From NCBI RefSeq assembly GCF_008709575.1, contig NZ_VYIK01000042.1, forward strand, positions 1 through 36,305: DNA of 36,305 nt, in the 5' to 3' direction. The position numbers and the translations under genes were made by a program. Under the pieces are notes generated by a model. It was not told the origin of the DNA. It saw only the letters and a list, made by a program, of their open reading frames with translations, and searched no databases. Below, in pieces: positions 10,978 through 20,043 of this stretch (the first letter of the stretch is position 1; each line of letters opens with the position of its first letter). Source of the stretch: Mycobacterium sp. (GTDB taxonomy: Bacteria; Actinomycetota; Actinomycetes; Mycobacteriales; Mycobacteriaceae).

Positions 10978-11390
10978 CACTGTTCTGCGTCGATACGAGC
11001 GCGTGGCATCACGCGGGGAGACCGGAAGTCGCGAAGCGATGGTTAGCGGTCTTGTCGGCGAACCAGGTCGGTATCTGTGACCAGGTGCGGCTGGAAATTC
11101 TTTACTCGGCAAGGTCGGCCGCCGACTACGACGCACTCGCCGACGAACTCGACAGCTTGGCCCGGATCCCGATCGACACCGACACCTTCGCCCGCGCATA
11201 CCAAGTCCAGCGTGAGCTTGCCCACGCCGGCGGTCTGCATCACCGCAGCGTCAAGATCGCCGACCTGATCATCGCGGCGGCGGCCGAACTCTCGGGGACG
11301 GTCTTGTGGCACTACGACGAGGACTACGACCGGGTCGCGGGGGTCACCGGTCAGCGCACGGAGTGGATCGTGCCCCGCGGAAGCCTGTAG
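10974..11390 (+). CDS. vapC: VapC-type PIN-domain toxin
   Basis: A 138-residue PIN-domain ribonuclease toxin, apparently intact. The acidic metal site is visible: Asp7 (FCVDTSAW), Glu41 (RLEILYS), Asp97 (KIADLII) and Asp115/Asp117 (YDEDYD). VapC toxins cut tRNA or rRNA in an Mg-dependent way; the target cannot be predicted. It is translated from a GTG overlapping the antitoxin stop. It converges on the prepilin peptidase gene, with 27 bp between them. Confidence 0.9.
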   Translation: MTLFCVDTSAWHHAGRPEVAKRWLAVLSANQVGICDQVRLEILYSARSAADYDALADELDSLARIPIDTDTFARAYQVQRELAHAGGLHHRSVKIADLIIAAAAELSGTVLWHYDEDYDRVAGVTGQRTEWIVPRGSL

Positions 11391-11417
11391 CAGTGTCCCG
11401 ACGTGGCCGATAATGAG

Positions 11418-11834
11418 TCACCACAGCGCCAGCGCGAGCGCCGCCGCGCTGGCCAGGCACATCGACGGGCCGTGCGGCACCCGGCGCACGCCGCCTGCCA
11501 GGGCGACGGTGCCGACCACCGCGGTGAGCAGCGGCGCGCCCAGCGCCGCCAGCAGCCACACGTCGACGCCGACGCCGCCGGTCAGCGCGCCCAGGCCCAG
11601 CGCCAGCTTGACGTCGCCGGCGCCCAGCGCGGCCGGCGCGCCCAGGTGCACCAGCAGATACACCCCGCCCAGCGCCGCGGCGCCGGCCAGCGCCGGCCAC
11701 CCGCGCCCGCCCACCGCCGCGCCCACCAGCATCGCCACCGCGCCCGGCAGCGTGAGCCAGTTGGGCAGCCGCCGCTGCGCGACGTCGTAGCCGCTCAGCG
11801 CGGCCATCCACACCACCACAGCCCCCACCAGCAT
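11418..11834 (-). CDS. Short A24-type prepilin peptidase (Rv2551c-like)
   Basis: A 138-residue very hydrophobic protein with about five membrane segments. The two catalytic aspartates of aspartyl prepilin peptidases are in S-G-Y-D-V-A-Q-R-R-L-P-N (Asp17) and G-A-G-D-V-K. The N-terminal methylase domain of PilD-type enzymes is absent, so it resembles TadV/CpaA-like short peptidases that process Flp-type pilins. No pilin, Tad ATPase or secretin gene is in the window. It starts 10 bp after aroE and probably ends that minus-strand transcript. Confidence 0.85.
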   Translation of the reverse strand: MLVGAVVVWMAALSGYDVAQRRLPNWLTLPGAVAMLVGAAVGGRGWPALAGAAALGGVYLLVHLGAPAALGAGDVKLALGLGALTGGVGVDVWLLAALGAPLLTAVVGTVALAGGVRRVPHGPSMCLASAAALALALW

Positions 11835-11844
11835 GTCGGGCAGG

Positions 11845-12672
11845 CTAGCCCGGCGCCGCCACAGCGCAAGTCATCGCCGCTCGCGGCGCCGGCAGCCCGG
11901 TGAAGAGCTCCACCTGGGCGAACGCCTGATGCAGCAGCATCTGCAGCCCGCTGATCACCCGGCCGCCCGCCGCGGTGACCGCCGCGGCCAGCGGCGTCGG
12001 CCAGGGGTCGTAGATCGCGTCCAACACCACCGGCACGTGTGCCAGGGTCGCGGCGTAGCGGGCCGCCACCTCGGCCGGCAACGTGTTGACCAGGACCGCC
12101 GCCCCGGCGACCGCGTCCGCCAGCGCCGCGCCGTCCAGCTCGCAGAACCGGACCGCCGCCCCGACCCGACGGCCCAGCTCCAGCACCGGCGCGGCCCGGT
12201 GCGGGTTGCGGGCGACGATCGTGATCGCCCGAACACCCAGCTCGGCCAGCCCCATCACGGCCGCCGGGGCGGTGCCGCCGGACCCGGTGACGATCGCCGC
12301 ACCCGAGACCGGGCCCAGCGCGCCGGTCACCCCGTCGATGTCGGTGTTGTCGGCCCGCCAGCCGCGCGGGGTCCGCACCAGGGTGTTGGCGGCGCCCACC
12401 AATTCGGCGCGGGCGGTGCGCTCGTCGGCGAAGGCCAGCGCCGCGAACTTGCCCGGCTTGGTTACCGACACCCCGACCCACGCCGGCCCGAACCCGCCGA
12501 CCACCGCGGGCAGCTCCTCGGCGCCGCAGTCGATGCGGTCGTAGGTCCAGTCGTGCAGGCCCAGCGCGCGGTAGGCGGCCAGATGCAATTGCGGGGAGCG
12601 GGAATGCGCGATCGGACGGCCCAGCACCGCCGCTTTGCGGGCGGGCCCGCTACCGGGCGCTGTCGAGGACAC
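11845..12672 (-). CDS. aroE: Shikimate dehydrogenase-like protein
   Basis: A 275-residue NADP-dependent oxidoreductase of the AroE family (3-dehydroshikimate to shikimate). Substrate domain: R-P-I-A-H-S-R-S-P-Q-L-H, then V-S-V-T-K-P-G-K-F where the usual motif is N-V-T-x-P-x-K, and ADNTDIDG. NADP domain: T-G-S-G-G-T-A-P-A-A-V. C terminus: GLQMLLHQA. The GTG at 12672 overlaps mltG by 23 bp; no better start is seen before the first conserved strand. It lies apart from the aroC-K-B-Q operon, inside the alaS-ruvX-mltG run, as in M. tuberculosis (Rv2552c). Confidence 0.9.
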   Translation of the reverse strand: MSSTAPGSGPARKAAVLGRPIAHSRSPQLHLAAYRALGLHDWTYDRIDCGAEELPAVVGGFGPAWVGVSVTKPGKFAALAFADERTARAELVGAANTLVRTPRGWRADNTDIDGVTGALGPVSGAAIVTGSGGTAPAAVMGLAELGVRAITIVARNPHRAAPVLELGRRVGAAVRFCELDGAALADAVAGAAVLVNTLPAEVAARYAATLAHVPVVLDAIYDPWPTPLAAAVTAAGGRVISGLQMLLHQAFAQVELFTGLPAPRAAMTCAVAAPG

Positions 12673-13894
12673 CGTTGCGCTTGGCCACCTCGATGTTCTC
12701 CAGGTGCTGTTGGTAGTTCCGGGTGAACAGCGTGGTGCCCTGCGGGTCGATGGTGACGAAGTACAGCCAGTCGCCGGGCTCGGGATGTTCGGCGGCCAGC
12801 AGCGCCTCGGTGCCCGGCGAGCAGATCGGCGTGGCCGGAAGCCCGGCGCGCACGTAGGTGTTCCACGGTGTCGGCGCCTCGCGGTCGGCGTCGGTGGTCG
12901 CCACTTCGCGCCGGTCCAGCGGATAGTTCACCGTGGAGTCCAACTCCAGCGGGCGATGCGCGGCCAACCGGTTGTAGATGACCCGGGCGACCTTGGGGAA
13001 ATCGCGCGGCTTGGCTTCGCCCTGCACCAGCGAGGCCACCACCAACACGTCGTAGGGCGACATGTGCATGTCCTGGGCGGTGTCGATGAGCCCGGACTTG
13101 GCGTATTCGGCGGCGCTGGTGCTGATCAGCGTGGCCAGGATCTTCTGCGGTGAGCCCGACGGGTTGACGTTGAACGTTCCCGGCGCGATCAATCCCTCGA
13201 TCCGGCGGTGATCGTTGCCCATCCGCAGCACCGGCTCGAGGGCCCAGCCGGGCACCTCCAGCAGGGTCGGCGGCGTGGTGCCGGCCGCCGCCCGCAGGTC
13301 CCGCACCGACGCGCAGTGCCGGTCGCCGTTGAGGGTGACGCAGGTGGCCGCGGAGATCAGGCTGAAGATCCCCGGCGTCACCGTGTTGGTCTGCACGTCG
13401 GTGGTGTCGTCGAGCTGGCGTCCCTCCGGGATCACCAGCCGGCCCACCCGGTTGTTGGGATCGGCGAGCCGCTGCACCGCCGCGGCCGCCGAGCTTTCGG
13501 TGCGCATCTGGTAGTAGCCGGGCTGGATCGCCGAAATCTTCGCGTTGCCTTGAGCCGCTTCGATAAACGCCTTCACGGTGCGGACCACGTTGTGGTCTTG
13601 CAGGGTCTCTCCGATCGCGGTGGTGGAGTCTCCGGAGCGGATCTGGATCACGACGTCGCTCTTGCCGTTGCCGCGGTAGTCGTTTTGCGCGCTCAGGGTG
13701 TGCCACAGTTTGGCGCCGACGAACACCGCCGCCACCACCACGGCCACGAACACCGTCGTGACCAGCCGGATCAGCCGGCGACGCCGCCGGCGGAGCCGCA
13801 GGGCGCGCCTGCGCTCGGCGCGGGTCTGCGCGCGGCGGCGGGGCGGCCCGACCGCCACGGGTAGGGCCCGCTCGCGGCCGGTGCCCTCACCCAT
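12650..13894 (-). CDS. mltG: Endolytic murein transglycosylase, MltG/YceG family
   Basis: A 414-residue membrane-anchored protein. It has a very basic cytoplasmic N-terminus (about 1-42), one membrane segment (about 43-61), a LysM-like region and the YceG catalytic domain with [11 protein letters not shown] and V-A-S-L-V-Q-G-E-A. MltG cleaves nascent glycan strands and sets their length. The common E-K-E motif is V-Q-G-E here, keeping the second Glu; from memory the M. tuberculosis protein has Q-Q-E, so this is lineage-typical. A Cys pair (T-C-V ... H-C-A) could form a disulfide. It overlaps ruvX by 8 bp upstream and aroE by 23 bp downstream. Confidence 0.9.
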   Translation of the reverse strand: MGEGTGRERALPVAVGPPRRRAQTRAERRRALRLRRRRRRLIRLVTTVFVAVVVAAVFVGAKLWHTLSAQNDYRGNGKSDVVIQIRSGDSTTAIGETLQDHNVVRTVKAFIEAAQGNAKISAIQPGYYQMRTESSAAAAVQRLADPNNRVGRLVIPEGRQLDDTTDVQTNTVTPGIFSLISAATCVTLNGDRHCASVRDLRAAAGTTPPTLLEVPGWALEPVLRMGNDHRRIEGLIAPGTFNVNPSGSPQKILATLISTSAAEYAKSGLIDTAQDMHMSPYDVLVVASLVQGEAKPRDFPKVARVIYNRLAAHRPLELDSTVNYPLDRREVATTDADREAPTPWNTYVRAGLPATPICSPGTEALLAAEHPEPGDWLYFVTIDPQGTTLFTRNYQQHLENIEVAKRNGVLDSAR

Positions 13895-14402
13895 CGTCGA
13901 CCTCCGCGGCCAGTGTGACGCGACGTTGATCGAGCCAGTCTTGCAGAATCGCCACCGCCGCCGCCTGGTCGATCACCCGGCGCTGGCCCTTGGACCGCAT
14001 CCCGGTGTCGCGCAGCAACCGCTGCGCCACGACGGTGGTCAGCCGTTCGTCGGCCAGCCGCACCGGAACCGGTGCGATCCGGCGGGCCAGAGTCTCGGCC
14101 AGCCCGATCGCGTCGCGGGCGGACGCTCCCGTGCGATCGGCCAGGGTGCGCGGCAGCCCGACGACGACCTCGACGGCACCCAGGTCGGCCACCAGCTCGG
14201 CCAGCCGGCGCAGATGCGCGCCGCCGCGGTCGCGGCGGACGGTTTCCACCGGGGTGGCGAGGATGGCGTCGGGATCGCTGGCGGCCACCCCGATGCGCAC
14301 GCTGCCCACGTCGACGCCGAGGCGGCGTCCGCGCCCGGGGTCGTCCCCGCCGGGACGGTCGGGCCGGCGGTGCCCGAAGCGATCCAACCCCGCGGTGTCC
14401 AC
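13887..14402 (-). CDS. ruvX: YqgF/RuvX family RNase H-fold protein
   Basis: A 171-residue member of the YqgF family, linked to pre-16S rRNA 5'-end processing and, in some bacteria, to Holliday-junction cleavage. The RNase H-like core is visible: [12 protein letters not shown] with the first catalytic Asp, [19 protein letters not shown] and [14 protein letters not shown] with the last Asp. The Arg/Pro-rich N-terminal 25 residues are extra. The start GTG immediately abuts the alaS TGA with no gap, indicating one transcript. Confidence 0.9.
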   Translation of the reverse strand: MDTAGLDRFGHRRPDRPGGDDPGRGRRLGVDVGSVRIGVAASDPDAILATPVETVRRDRGGAHLRRLAELVADLGAVEVVVGLPRTLADRTGASARDAIGLAETLARRIAPVPVRLADERLTTVVAQRLLRDTGMRSKGQRRVIDQAAAVAILQDWLDQRRVTLAAEVDDG

Positions 14403-17096
14403 TCAGCCGACCCGCGCTATCGCCGCGCGGAGCGCCTCGAGCGCGGCGTCGATGCCCGACGGGTTCTTGCCGGAGCCCTGCGCCAGGTCGGCCTTCCCGC
14501 CGCCGCGGCCGTCGACGGCGACCGCGAGCGTCTTGACCAGATCGTTGGCGCGCAGCCCGAGATCCTGGGCCGCCGGGTTGACGGCCACCACGTAGGGCAC
14601 GGTGCCGTTCTCGCCGTCGGCGATCAGCGCGACGACGGCCGCCTCGGCCCCGAGCCGGCCGCGAATGTCGCCGACCAGCGAGCGCAGGTCGGCCGGCGTC
14701 ATACCGGCCGCCATCCGCTGAGCCACCACGCGCACAGCGCCGATGCGCTGCGCCCCGGCCGCGGCGTTGACCGCGGCCGCCCGGGCGGTGGCCAGCCTGG
14801 CGCGTTCGAGTTCCTTCTCGGCGGCGCGCAGCCGCTCCACCAGGGTGGCCACCCGGGCGGGCACTTCCTCAGACGGCACCTTCAGCGACGACGCCAGCCC
14901 GGCCATCAGCGCCCGCTCCTTGGCCAGGTGCCGAAACGACTCCAGCCCGACGTAGGCCTCCACCCGGCGCACCCCCGAACCCACCGACGACTCCCCCAGG
15001 ATCGTCACCGGGCCGATCTGCGCCGAGCGGTGCACATGGGTGCCGCCGCACAGCTCCAGCGAGAACGGCCCGCCGATCTCGACGACGCGCACCTGGTCGG
15101 GATAGCTCTCCCCGAACAGCGCCAGCGCGCCCATCGCCTTGGCCGCATCGAGCTGCTCGGTGAAGGTGTGCACCTCGAAGTCGGCCTGCACGGCTTCGTT
15201 GGTCACCTCTTCGATCTGGGTGCGCTGCTGCTCGGTCAACGGTCCCTGCCAGTTGAAGTCGAAACGCAGGTACCCCGGCCGGTTCAGGGAGCCGGCCTGA
15301 ACCGCGCCCGGGCCCAGCACTTGGCGCAGCGCCGCGTGCACCAGGTGGGTGCCCGAATGCCCTTGGGTGGCGCCTTTGCGCCAGCCCGGATCGACCGCGG
15401 CGACCACCGTGTCGCCCTCGACGAATTCGCCGGACTCCACGGTGACCCGGTGTACCCACAGGGTGTGGGCGATCTTCTGCACGTCGGTGACCGCCGCCCG
15501 GGCAACCTCGCCGGCGCCGGTGCCGCTGATCGTCCCGACGTCGGCCACCTGCCCGCCCGATTCGGCGTAGAGCGGGGTGCGGTCCAGGACGAGTTCGATC
15601 CGATGCGCACCGTCGCTGCCGTGCGAGACCACCGGAACCCGCTTGCCATCCACGAAGATTCCCAAAAGCTTTGCCTGCGAAGTCAATTCGTCGAAACCGG
15701 TGAACTCGGTGGGTCCCGCGTCGACCAGCTCGCGGTAGGCCGAGAGGTCGGCGTGGGCGTGTTTGCGCGCGGCGGCGTCGGCCTTGGCGCGGCGGCGCTG
15801 CTGCGCCATCAGTTCGCGGAACCCGATTTCGTCGACCTGCAGGCCGGCTTCGGACGCCATCTCCAGGGTGAGCTCGATCGGGAAGCCGTAGGTGTCGTGC
15901 AGTGTGAACGCGTCCGATCCGGGCACGACGGAGGCGCCGGAGGCCTTGGCGGACCTGGCGATGTCGACGAACAGCTTCGAGCCCGACGCGAGCGTGCGGT
16001 TGAACGCGGTCTCCTCGGCGACCGCGATGCGCTGGATCCGATCGAAGTCGGCGACCAGTTCGGGGTACGACGGCCCCATCGCGTCGCGCACGCATGCCAT
16101 GAGCTCGCCGACGACGGGGCCGTCGATGTCGAGCAGTTTGGCCGAGCGGATCACCCGCCGCAGCAGCCGGCGCAGCACATAGCCGCGCCCGTCGTTGCCG
16201 GGGCTGACCCCGTCGCCGATCAGGATCGCCGCGGTGCGGCTGTGGTCGGCGATGATCCGGTAGCGCACGTCGTCGTCGTGGTTGCCGGCGTCGTACGGGC
16301 GCGGCGCCCGGGCGGCGACCGTGTCGATGACCGGCCGCAAAAGATCGGTCTCGTAGACGTTGTGCACACCCTGCAGCACGAACGCGACCCGTTCGACACC
16401 CATGCCGGTGTCGATGTTCTTGCGCGGCAGCGGCCCCAGGATCTCGAAGTCGGTCTTGGTGGCGCCTTCGCCGCGTTCGCTTTGCATGAACACCAGGTTC
16501 CACAGCTCGACGTAGCGGTCTTCGTTGGCGATCGGGCCGCCGCCGACGCCGAATTCGGGTCCGCGGTCGTAGTAGATCTCCGAGGACGGCCCGCACGGCC
16601 CGGGAATGCCCATCGACCAGTAGTTGTCTTCCATGCCGCGGCGCTGGATGCGTTCGGCCGGCAGCCCGGCGATCTCCTGCCACAGCCGCAAGGCTTCGTC
16701 GTCCTCGAAATAGACTGTGGCCCATATTCTTTCCGGATCAAGTCCGTACCCGCCGGCGGCGACGTCGGTGGTCAGCAGGCTCCAGGCCAGCTCGATGGCG
16801 CCCTGTTTGAAATAGTCGCCGAACGAGAAATTGCCGGCCATCTGAAAAAAAGTGTTGTGGCGGGTGGTGATCCCGACTTCCTCGATGTCGGGGGTGCGGA
16901 TACATTTCTGGATGCTGGTGGCCCTCGGGTATGGCGGGGTGCGCTGCCCGAGGAAGTACGGCACGAACTGCACCATGCCGGCGTTGACGAACAACAGGTT
17001 GGGGTCGTCGAGGATCACCGAGGCACTCGGCACCTCGGTGTGACCCGCCTTCACGAAATGATCCAGGAATCGCTTCCTGATCTCGTGTGTTTGCAC
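14403..17096 (-). CDS. alaS: Alanyl-tRNA synthetase
   Basis: An 897-residue class II synthetase. The catalytic core has motif 1 around [17 protein letters not shown], motif 2 in [19 protein letters not shown] and motif 3 in [12 protein letters not shown]. The editing domain has H-S-G-T-H and C-G-G-T-H zinc motifs that clear Ser- and Gly-tRNA(Ala). The C-terminal DHHA1-type domain has [15 protein letters not shown] 17096 is preceded by AAGGAAG. Full length. It heads the alaS-ruvX-mltG-aroE-prepilin peptidase run. Confidence 0.98.
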   Translation of the reverse strand: MQTHEIRKRFLDHFVKAGHTEVPSASVILDDPNLLFVNAGMVQFVPYFLGQRTPPYPRATSIQKCIRTPDIEEVGITTRHNTFFQMAGNFSFGDYFKQGAIELAWSLLTTDVAAGGYGLDPERIWATVYFEDDEALRLWQEIAGLPAERIQRRGMEDNYWSMGIPGPCGPSSEIYYDRGPEFGVGGGPIANEDRYVELWNLVFMQSERGEGATKTDFEILGPLPRKNIDTGMGVERVAFVLQGVHNVYETDLLRPVIDTVAARAPRPYDAGNHDDDVRYRIIADHSRTAAILIGDGVSPGNDGRGYVLRRLLRRVIRSAKLLDIDGPVVGELMACVRDAMGPSYPELVADFDRIQRIAVAEETAFNRTLASGSKLFVDIARSAKASGASVVPGSDAFTLHDTYGFPIELTLEMASEAGLQVDEIGFRELMAQQRRRAKADAAARKHAHADLSAYRELVDAGPTEFTGFDELTSQAKLLGIFVDGKRVPVVSHGSDGAHRIELVLDRTPLYAESGGQVADVGTISGTGAGEVARAAVTDVQKIAHTLWVHRVTVESGEFVEGDTVVAAVDPGWRKGATQGHSGTHLVHAALRQVLGPGAVQAGSLNRPGYLRFDFNWQGPLTEQQRTQIEEVTNEAVQADFEVHTFTEQLDAAKAMGALALFGESYPDQVRVVEIGGPFSLELCGGTHVHRSAQIGPVTILGESSVGSGVRRVEAYVGLESFRHLAKERALMAGLASSLKVPSEEVPARVATLVERLRAAEKELERARLATARAAAVNAAAGAQRIGAVRVVAQRMAAGMTPADLRSLVGDIRGRLGAEAAVVALIADGENGTVPYVVAVNPAAQDLGLRANDLVKTLAVAVDGRGGGKADLAQGSGKNPSGIDAALEALRAAIARVG

Positions 17097-17125
17097 CTTT
17101 TCGCTTCCTTATTGCCGACCGCACC

Positions 17126-17131
17126 ACAGTA
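17126..17131 (-). promoter_or_regulatory. Candidate -10 element of alaS
   Basis: The minus-strand hexamer TACTGT (17131-17126) lies 29 nt before GTG 17096. Two TTGACG copies are just upstream, but their spacing to this hexamer (12 or 22 bp) is not the ideal 17. A leader of about 20 nt would carry AAGGAAG. Confidence 0.35.
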
Positions 17132-17155
17132 CCGGGGCGGTGCCGTCAACCCCCG

Positions 17156-17566
17156 TCAACCGTCGACGAAGCTGAGCCGGACCGACCGCCGCGGGTTGTC
17201 CCGGTTGAGGTCGACGAGCACCACGCTCTGCCAGGTCCCCAGCAACGGTTCACCGGCCACCACCGGCACCGTCACCGACGGCGCCACCAACGCCGGCAAC
17301 AGATGGTCGGCGCCGTGGCCGGGCGATCCGTGCGCGTGCCGGTAGCGGCCGTCGCGGGGCAACAGCCGTTCCAGCGCGTCGATGAGGTCCTCTTCGGAAC
17401 CGGAGCCGGTTTCGATGATCGCGACCGCCGCGGTGGCGTGCGGGACGAACACGTTGCACAGGCCATCTCTGCCCGAGCCGTGGGAGGCGCAAAACGCCCG
17501 CACCGCGCCGGTCAGATCGACGATGCGACGACGTGCGGTGTCCACCTTGAGCACATCGGTCTGCAC
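17156..17566 (-). CDS. YjbQ/UPF0047 family protein (Rv2556c-like)
   Basis: A 136-residue single-domain protein of the YjbQ family, trimeric enzymes for which a weak thiamine-phosphate-synthase-like activity has been reported. Family blocks: CNVFVPHATAAVAIIE, GSPGHGADHLLPALVAPSV with conserved His residues, and GTWQSVVLVDLNRDNPRRSV. GTG 17566 rather than the upstream ATG at 17587 is chosen because it gives the family N-terminus and lies 7 nt after the -10 TAGGCT. The gap to alaS is 59 bp. Confidence 0.88.
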   Translation of the reverse strand: MQTDVLKVDTARRRIVDLTGAVRAFCASHGSGRDGLCNVFVPHATAAVAIIETGSGSEEDLIDALERLLPRDGRYRHAHGSPGHGADHLLPALVAPSVTVPVVAGEPLLGTWQSVVLVDLNRDNPRRSVRLSFVDG

Positions 17567-17573
17567 GGTATCT

Positions 17574-17579
17574 AGCCTA
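17574..17579 (-). promoter_or_regulatory. -10 element of the yjbQ-like gene
   Basis: The minus-strand hexamer TAGGCT (17579-17574) is 7 nt before GTG 17566, a leaderless arrangement. No Shine-Dalgarno precedes the GTG. Confidence 0.45.
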
Positions 17580-17655
17580 CGTGGCATTGCCGCGCGGGCC
17601 CGTGGGGAGAGGATGGACCTACCGGGGTGGCACCGCGGCGCCGTCGACGCCGCAG

Positions 17656-17688
17656 CGCATCACGATGCGTCGAAGTTATCATGTGTGC
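17656..17688 (+). promoter_or_regulatory. Leaderless promoter and candidate operator of the second vapBC locus
   Basis: The -10 TATCAT (17677-17682) is followed by 6 nt and GTG 17689. The palindrome CGCAT-CACG-ATGCG (17656-17669) covers the -35/spacer region and is a likely binding site for the antitoxin. The layout mirrors the first vapBC locus. Confidence 0.5.
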
Positions 17689-17952
17689 GTGCGCACGACC
17701 GTGGATCTTCCCGGCGATCTGCATCAGCAGCTACGGGCAATCGCGCACGATACGCATCGCACGCTGAGCGAGACGGTCGCCGACCTGCTCCGGCGCGGAT
17801 TGGATCAGGGCCGGGCCGGCGAGGTTTCCCGGAGCGCCAAGACGGGGTTGCCCGTGGTACGCATCGGCACCGTGGTGACATCAGAAGATGTCCGCTCCTT
17901 AGCAGACTCCTCAGCGGACTCCTCAGCGGACTCCTTAGCGGACGAGGAATGA
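17689..17952 (+). CDS. vapB: VapB-type antitoxin with tetrapeptide-repeat tail
   Basis: An 87-residue ribbon-helix-helix antitoxin. The start is VRTTVDLPGDLHQQLRAIAHD, followed by HRTLSETVADLLRRGL, a typical VapB DNA-binding domain. The middle (TGLPVVRIGTVVTSEDVRSL) is the toxin-contact region of this subfamily. The tail ends in four tandem tetrapeptides S-[LS]-A-D plus E-E (residues 70-87), encoded by 12-bp repeats. GTG 17689 is chosen over an in-frame GTG at 17683 and a far upstream ATG because it lies 6 nt past the -10. Its TGA overlaps the toxin ATG (ATGA). The antitoxin looks intact although its toxin is not. Confidence 0.85.
   Translation: MRTTVDLPGDLHQQLRAIAHDTHRTLSETVADLLRRGLDQGRAGEVSRSAKTGLPVVRIGTVVTSEDVRSLADSSADSSADSLADEE
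17896..17943 (+). repeat. Four 12-bp tandem units at the antitoxin 3' end
   Basis: Units TCCTTAGCAGAC, TCCTCAGCGGAC (twice) and TCCTTAGCGGAC run head to tail in the vapB frame and encode SLAD, SSAD, SSAD and SLAD. They end 5 bp before the overlapping toxin start. Confidence 0.9.
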
Positions 17953-18143
17953 CGACGCTGCTCGACGCCAATGTTCTGGTCGCGCTGGCAATAGCCGATC
18001 ACGTCCATCATGAACCTCTCGTTCGCCGACGTCATGCGTATCTGGCGCAGCTCGCCCGCAGACACCACGGTCGACTGGCCACCTTGGACCAGGGGCTCGC
18101 GGAGCTGCACAGCGACGTTGCTGAACTCGTGGCGACTCTGTAA
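17949..18143 (+). pseudogene. vapC: VapC toxin reduced to its N- and C-terminal ends
   Basis: A 64-codon open frame starts with the PIN N-terminus M-T-T-L-L-D-A-N-V-L-V-A-L (first catalytic Asp kept). It then jumps to the PIN C-terminus A-Y-L-A-Q-L-A-R-R-H-H-G-R-L-A-T-L-D-Q-G-L-A. Full-length VapC proteins of this type are about 130-145 residues, so some 70 central residues with other acidic catalytic residues are missing. Bases 18013-18033 read NLSFADV in another frame, resembling the LSYADV-type segment that normally lies centrally, so two deletions look likely. It is still translationally coupled to the antitoxin (ATGA). Toxicity is very unlikely. Confidence 0.8.
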
Positions 18144-18151
18144 GAGGTCTT

Positions 18152-19495
18152 TTAAGAGTCCTTTCGGATGATCGCCCGCAGCCGCTGCACGCGCCGGGCG
18201 ATCTCGCGTTCGCCGCCGCGGTCGGTCGGGTGGTAGTAATCCACGCCCACCAGCTCGTCGGGTGGATACTGCTGCGGCACAACACCGTCGGGGTGGTTGT
18301 GGGAATACCGGTAGCCCTGCGCGTGGCCCAGCGCGGCGGCGCCGGCGTAGTGGCCGTCGCGCAGATGCGCCGGCACGGGCCCGGCCTTGCCGGCCCTGAC
18401 ATCGGCCGTCGCCGCAGTCAGCGCGGTGGTCACCGCGTTGGACTTGGGCGCGGTCGCCAGGTGGACGGTGGCCTGCGCCAACGTCAGCTGAGCTTCGGGC
18501 ATGCCGATCAGCGCCACGGTCTGCGCGGCGGCGACCGCGGTCACCAGCGCGGTCGGGTCGGCCATGCCGATGTCCTCGCTGGCCAGGATCATCAGCCGGC
18601 GGGCGATGAACCGGGGATCTTCCCCGGCGACCAGCATCCGGGCCAGGTAATGCAGCGCGGCGTCGACGTCGGAACCCCGCACCGATTTGATGAACGCGCT
18701 GATGACGTCGTAGTGCTGATCGCCGTCGCGGTCGTAGCGCACCGCGGCCTCGTCCAGCGACTGCTCGATCGTCTCCGCGGTGACCCGCTCCCCCGCCTCG
18801 CTGGCCACCTCCAGCGCGGTCAGCGCCCGGCGGGCATCGCCGGCGGCCAGCCGCACCAGCAGGTCGACGGCGTCAGGCGTCACCGCCACCCTCCCGCCCA
18901 GCCCGCGGGGATCCTCGATCGCGCGCTGCACGACCGTGCGAATGTCGTCGGCGCTCAGCGGTCGTAGCGCCAGGATCAGCGACCGCGACAGCAGCGGAGC
19001 CACCACCGAGAACGACGGGTTTTCCGTCGTCGCCGCCACCAGCACCACCACCCGGTTCTCCACCGCCGAGAGCAGCGCGTCCTGCTGGGTCTTGGAGAAC
19101 CGGTGTACCTCGTCGATGAACAACACGGTCTGTTCGCCGTGGGCGGCGGCCCGGCGGGCCGAATCGATCACCGCGCGGACTTCCCTGACTCCGGCCGACA
19201 ACGCCGACAGCGCCTCGAACCGCCGCCCGGTCGCCTGCGAGATCAGCGCCGCCAGCGTGGTTTTCCCGGTTCCCGGCGGGCCGTAGAGGATGACCGAGGC
19301 CACCCCCGAACCCTCGACCAGGCGGCGCAGCGGCGAGCCGGGTTGCAGCAAATGGTCCTGTCCGACCACCTCGCCGAGGCTCGACGGTCGCATCCGCACC
19401 GCCAACGGCGCGGCGGTCGATTCGCCGGCGGCGCTCCGGGTGAAACCGGCCGCGTCGGGGACGTCGAACAGACCGTCGGACACGATCTCAGGCAT
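18152..19495 (-). CDS. rarA: Replication-associated recombination AAA+ ATPase RarA/MgsA
   Basis: A 447-residue clamp-loader-like AAA+ protein acting at stalled replication forks. Walker A G-P-P-G-T-G-K-T (72-79), Walker [10 protein letters not shown], sensor 1 AATTENPSF and the Arg-finger L-L-S-R-S are in order. The conserved MgsA_C tail includes [40 protein letters not shown] and [17 protein letters not shown] 19495 matches the M. tuberculosis N-terminus (Rv2559c); the frame continuing upstream runs antisense to the next gene. It converges on the vapC remnant with 8 bp between. Confidence 0.95.
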   Translation of the reverse strand: MPEIVSDGLFDVPDAAGFTRSAAGESTAAPLAVRMRPSSLGEVVGQDHLLQPGSPLRRLVEGSGVASVILYGPPGTGKTTLAALISQATGRRFEALSALSAGVREVRAVIDSARRAAAHGEQTVLFIDEVHRFSKTQQDALLSAVENRVVVLVAATTENPSFSVVAPLLSRSLILALRPLSADDIRTVVQRAIEDPRGLGGRVAVTPDAVDLLVRLAAGDARRALTALEVASEAGERVTAETIEQSLDEAAVRYDRDGDQHYDVISAFIKSVRGSDVDAALHYLARMLVAGEDPRFIARRLMILASEDIGMADPTALVTAVAAAQTVALIGMPEAQLTLAQATVHLATAPKSNAVTTALTAATADVRAGKAGPVPAHLRDGHYAGAAALGHAQGYRYSHNHPDGVVPQQYPPDELVGVDYYHPTDRGGEREIARRVQRLRAIIRKDS

Positions 19496-19553
19496 ACCAG
19501 AGGCAGGTAAGCCGCCCTTCGGCGCCGGCAGGACACGGGAGCACAATGACATC

Positions 19554-19943
19554 GTGGCCACCTGGGAGGACGTCGCCGCGATCGTCGCCGAACTGCCGCT
19601 CACCGAGGAGCGGGCACCCCACGACTGGCGGATCGGCAAGAAGTTGGTGGCCTGGGAACGGCCGCTGCGCACGTCCGACCGGGAAGCGTTGGCGGCGTCG
19701 GGGTTCGAACCACCCGACGGTGGCGTTCTCGCCGTCCGGGTCGCCGACGAGGGGGTGAAGTTCGCGCTGATCGCCGACGAGCCGGGGCTGTATTTCACCA
19801 CGCCGCATTTCGACGGCTACCCGGCCGTGCTGGTCAACCTGGCCGAGATCGACGAACTGGGGTTGCGGGAGGTGCTCACCGAGGCCTGGCTGACGCAGGC
19901 CCCTAAGCGTCTGGTCGAGGAGTTCCTCGGCAAGTCTTCCTGA
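19554..19943 (+). CDS. MmcQ/YjbR family protein
   Basis: A 129-residue protein of the MmcQ/YjbR-like fold, a small alpha/beta domain with possible DNA-binding character. Indicators are [12 protein letters not shown] near the start, the segment [40 protein letters not shown] and the C-terminal [17 protein letters not shown] helix. GTG 19554 gives the family N-terminus; CACAAT 6 nt before it is a weak -10 candidate. It is divergent from rarA with a 58-bp gap. The biochemical role is unknown for the family. Confidence 0.85.
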   Translation: MATWEDVAAIVAELPLTEERAPHDWRIGKKLVAWERPLRTSDREALAASGFEPPDGGVLAVRVADEGVKFALIADEPGLYFTTPHFDGYPAVLVNLAEIDELGLREVLTEAWLTQAPKRLVEEFLGKSS

Positions 19944-19950
19944 TCGGGTC

Positions 19951-20010
19951 ACCGAAAGTGAAACCGTTGCGGACATTCCGGCCGATCGTCGCAACAGTTT
20001 CACCGTCGGT
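19951..20010. repeat. 60-bp imperfect palindrome (21-bp arms)
   Basis: The left arm 19951-19971 pairs with the right arm 19990-20010 with three mismatches around an 18-nt loop. The inner core is GTGAAACCGTTGCG against CGCAACAGTTTCAC. It starts 8 bp after the MmcQ-like stop and has no U-tract. It may act as a terminator for that gene or be a dispersed repeat. Confidence 0.65.
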
Positions 20011-20043
20011 GCGGCCAAGCGGACACGCCCCGCCGGCCAGTTA

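Noticed and set aside
12650..13894. Suspected inactivation of MltG because E-K-E is replaced by V-Q-G-E
   Set aside because: Actinobacterial MltG proteins commonly have a V-Q-x-E form and the second Glu is retained; the rest of the protein is intact.
13698..17345. A 1215-codon open frame on the plus strand opposite mltG, ruvX and alaS
   Set aside because: Antisense shadow of GC-rich coding DNA; His/Gly/Arg-rich translation without domains, while the minus strand encodes clear core genes.
17896..17943. Tandem units considered as a CRISPR-like array
   Set aside because: Units are contiguous 12-mers in a coding frame with no spacers; no cas genes in the window.
18144..18165. Near-palindrome AGGTCTTTTAAGAGTCCT between the vapC remnant and rarA
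   Set aside because: Short, two mismatches, and partly within the rarA coding end; too weak to call a terminator.
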